From: Sphagnum compactum
Taxonomy: Eukaryota > Bryophyta > Sphagnopsida > Sphagnales
Assembly (NCBI GenBank): GCA_965153455.1
Contig: OZ234496.1
Location: forward strand, 6,085,207 to 6,149,206
Length of the DNA stretch: 64,000 nucleotides
Direction: 5' to 3'
Position 1 is the stretch's first letter. The number at the start of each line of letters is the position of its first letter. This document shows positions 60,318 to 64,000 of the stretch, in pieces. The notes under the pieces were generated by a model. It was not told the origin of the DNA. It was given only the letters and a program-made list of their open reading frames with translations, and searched no databases. Made by a program: the position numbers and the translations under genes.

Positions 60318-63300
60318 TTTCACTTCCACATTCATTGGGCACTATTGAACAACCACATCAGTTCATGCTACCATGCACCAAATTGAAATATCATAAAGTA
60401 GTTTGGTGTCAATGGGTAACTTTGTAAAATTCTTTGTTGGACACACCCAAAGCAACAAATGCCCGAGTGTATTCACTTGGAAAATAATGTATGCAAGCAC
60501 ATTTTGTGGTGTCTTTTGTTGCAAATGATTGAAGCGTACATTGCTTAGCCAACCAATGCAAACCACACCTATGGTTTAACAGGGTTGTAACCCATGTGCA
60601 GTTAATAGTATTTCATCGCAAAGATGAAATGTCCATGGTGTTGCCAATTGGACATGTGTGCACCATTGCCTCCCTTAGACATTGTGTTATCCCAAATATT
60701 CCTTTTTATTCCTTGGGACATACATGAAGGCATGCAATCAACCATCAACTACGAGTTCATCATATGAATATCCAGGCCATCCATACCATGGTAATGTTTG
60801 GTTTGAAAATGGTAGTGGGCCTACAAAATCAATCCAAGAAGTGAATATGATTTGCCATTCATCATACATGCTTAAACATTGTTATAATTGTGTGTTTATG
60901 ACTATATAACTTTAAAACTAATATTTTGCCATTCTTATATTTAAAGTTGTGCAAAAATGATGTAAAAAATATTATGCTTAATTGAAAATTTACCTAAATT
61001 CACCATCAATACCATAATTCCCTTCATGTGTCAGCAAAGGTACCTGCCTTTCCATAAAGTAGTTAAACCAAACATATATTACTAAAATGCACACCGTGCC
61101 TAGACCTTGAATGGTATTGGTGGATATTCCCATTGGTCACTATAAAACAACAAATTGTTCCCTCAATATGGAGCTAGGCGGTCATCCAAATATATAGATA
61201 AAATTCACCCATGTTCCACTATAAATGGGTTTAAGGTTTATGGATAGTGGTTGTTGGACAATGTTCAGCTAGTGGGATCACACCATAATACTTTCACCAT
61301 TTCAAGATATAATTATGTTAATGTTGCCCAAAAAAATTCAAGATTAAGTATGCACAATGCCAATAGTTAGAAAATATGTTTTGCCTAGTGAACATGTTTA
61401 TTTCGCTTATTTTAGTTCTAAGTGGTAAAAGTTTAAGAGATTTGAGAATGTTGGAATTTCAAGAAATTCATATTATTCTTGCCAAAATGAAAAACTGGAA
61501 AATAAAAGCTATTTGTGATCAACAAGATTCAGCAAGAATGGTAACGGTACTATGGTTTTCATCCTGCCATGATAACTAATATATGGGGACAACATACACT
61601 AGGATTGCCTTAATTTTAGTTTAATTTTTCATGCATTGTGTTGCCAACAATGGATACGGTCATTACCTTTTCAATTTGCTTGCCCTATACATGTATCACA
61701 TCATAAATCTTCAAATTGAATTGATGTTATGATGCTATAAATGATGTGACCTACTACGCCACTCAACACCCACCACCACATTTGTGTACAATTAACATCC
61801 ATGGTCCTACATATGGCAAGGTCATGACATTTTAAAAAAATTATTGACTTTCAACTACATGTTTTGTTTAAATTGGAATCTAAGTCAATAACCATTAGAA
61901 CTTGCTCAGGTCCTATGGTACAAAATCATTAGGTTATGTTGAAATTGTTTTACTACAAATGACACAAATCTTAGCCTTTACAAACAAACTAATGATGACA
62001 TCAAGATATAGTTACTAATATATTTCCTCCTTGCACTGCTACATAAAAAAAATCTCCAAAATATTTTCATGCACATGGTCACAAAATTACCTCATGTCAA
62101 GGTAAAAATGCAAAGTCCAATAATACATTGTGGAATTATTCCATGTTGACAATAATAAGAAGTGAAATAAAATGTTGGAATGGTAAACAACCTAATAGGT
62201 GGGGAAAATAATTAATTACAACAATAACCATAAACTTACCTATTTGTTGCAACAACTCTATCACAAACTACAATTCAATTATTGTTATAGCAAGAAATCA
62301 TCCCACCACTATTCCAACAAAATAACCATCTTCAACCCCCCATTTACTTGTAGGAGCTTACAATTGTTACGGGCTAGCTCAAACGTGCGTAAGAGCAAGT
62401 TCGTTCCAGAGACACTATTGTTGCATCTTCTTGCATAAACTTCACAATGCCATCGAACTTGCTTGTTACAAGATTGTGGTTACTTGCTATAGATAGTGTT
62501 GGTTTGGTTGCTACAAAAGAAATTGCTTGCTGTAAAACTCATATATGCATTTGTGGTGAACATGTTTACAATTGTGTCTGCGGTTGCAAAGCTACATCTA
62601 CTACGTTGGAGCTTTACAAGTTTGTTGACAAAACCTTTGGAAGAAAGAAGAATATTAGTTGAAGATTTTGGCTTTGGTAGAAATAGGTGGGTATGTGAAC
62701 TATGGAAAACACAAATACTTGTAAAAGTTTGTTTTCTAAGTTCCATTAGCACTAGAAAGGTGTAGTGTACTTCTTTTTTGTCCCCTATTGCTTTTTTTCC
62801 CATTTACTTAATTAATGCATGCCGTCAAATTTGAGTTGTGGTTTGGAGGTCATGTTTTGCCCGCCTACTTGCAAGCATCTTGCCCACGTTCAAAGTCAAA
62901 AGTCCATATGGAAGGAATTGTAGCTTGCTATGAATCATCAATCAATGAATATGGGGAGTAGCTGAAGAAACCAAGAGCTCCAAATATTCATATTCTTTGT
63001 TTGGAGATGGAAGTTCAACTGTGTTCTGCTTGGAAGAATCACCCACAAGCAATGACAATGTTGTAATGTGTAAGAAAAGAAACCCTTGCTGCAAGAAGAG
63101 GCACCCATCCACTACTACCTAGAAGCAAATTACACCCAACTCCAAGGTGGGCTTTTATCACTCCATGGATTAGGTTAGATGAATGTTTGCATTTGTTGGC
63201 AACAATCTTCACTATGTTTGGGTTGTCTGTGCTCATCTTCTAAGTTGAATGTTTCATGTTTCTCTTCTTTGTTCAAAGTAGTTTCCCAATCCGTACTTGT

Positions 63301-64000
63301 CCAAATAATGGCTGGTATGATCAAAAGCAAGATTGTAATTCAATTTTGTAAATGGTTTACTACTACAACAACTCTATGTTAGGCTATCAAACATGGGCAT
63401 AAACTGACCATGCAAGATGGGATTTTGATGTAAGTTATGATCTGTGTACACCGTTGTCAAACATATGTGCATCAATATGTTCAAATTTTGATGTATGTCT
63501 ACAAGGAGTTTTTTGGTCCAGAGTTGGCTTTTGGTGCTAGGTGAATTGAAGGCGCTCAATTGATCAACATTTCTACTATGAATCACTATATGGAGCTCAT
63601 ATGTCCATATCTGTTTCCTTGTATGATGAGTTCCATTTATATGACTATAAGGGAGCAACTTAGGGAATACCTAGACCATGCATGCATGTATCATAAACTT
63701 TAAGACATAGGTATTTTCTTGCAACTTAAGAGAAGTATCATCTTGAACCCCTTCAATGGAGGTTAGATCCACAATTTTGAAAGCCATAACTTAATATTTT
63801 TGATTGTTGGAAGTTATGTTTCATTTTTGAAACATTGCTAATATGTATGAATGAATCCTTCCCCCTCCCAATCCAACGGGGTAGAGGTTGATGGGTGAAG
63901 AGGCAAAGTTGGGAGTAATAACCAGTATTGTTAACCGATTTTTTACTGATGGGTGAAGAGGTTGAATTATGATACAAAACTAGCGTTCATTGTTGCTGGG
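60318..64000. other. Intergenic AT-rich DNA, no supported gene
   Basis: Only short frames without recognisable domains. No element ends, RNA genes or tandem arrays were identified. Confidence 0.4.

Noticed and set aside
1-64000. CRISPR arrays, bacterial operons or organellar DNA
   Set aside because: No spaced direct repeats of that kind, no operon structure and no organelle genes. Introns, a plant LTR retrotransposon and nuclear-encoded organelle proteins point to a plant nucleus.

Overview
The window looks like nuclear DNA of a land plant with a large, repeat-rich genome. Support comes from a plant-type microsomal oleate desaturase, a four-exon plant TIM22 gene, a DYW-type PPR pseudogene, and a chromodomain Ty3/gypsy retrotransposon primed by initiator tRNA-Met. 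The uniform PPR modules and the abundance of decayed DYW genes suggest a fern or another seed-free vascular plant. That placement is an inference; no species is identified.

Layout: an intact single-exon FAD2-like gene lies on the minus strand at 2407-3573. A perfect 120-bp tandem duplication lies at 4541-4780. AT-rich intergenic DNA with tRNA-derived SINE-like heads runs from about 5 to 14 kb. A decayed hAT-family transposase-like gene (14039-17574, minus) carries a 772-bp MITE inside its C-terminal coding region. A nearly complete chromovirus occupies 18522-25511 (minus), with two 819-bp LTRs, a 5-bp target duplication, PBS and PPT; its pol is broken by a frameshift and a double stop. TIM22 lies at 28391-30555 (minus). 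A PPR-DYW pseudogene (31744-33571, plus) is followed by a fragment of an LTR related to the chromovirus. Next comes a second, much older Ty3/gypsy relic (34449-40180, plus). Its integrase is split by a 2.29-kb AT-rich insertion, and it carries an unfamiliar downstream reading frame with a 21-bp (seven-residue) repeat.

From 41 to 64 kb the DNA is mostly AT-rich and repetitive. It contains a CTAC-rich array, 51-bp tandem repeats, a candidate five-exon coiled-coil gene (49021-51459, plus) with phase-consistent introns, a strong 28-bp-stem inverted repeat, and a second, oppositely oriented copy of the same MITE (59507-60313).

The genes do not form a pathway. FAD2 is an ER lipid desaturase and TIM22 a mitochondrial carrier translocase; both look intact. 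The rest is mainly a record of transposon insertion and decay, with a strong excess of transitions. The most unusual items are the MITE pair with 4-bp target duplications, the coiled-coil gene model, and the heptad-repeat frame downstream of the old integrase.
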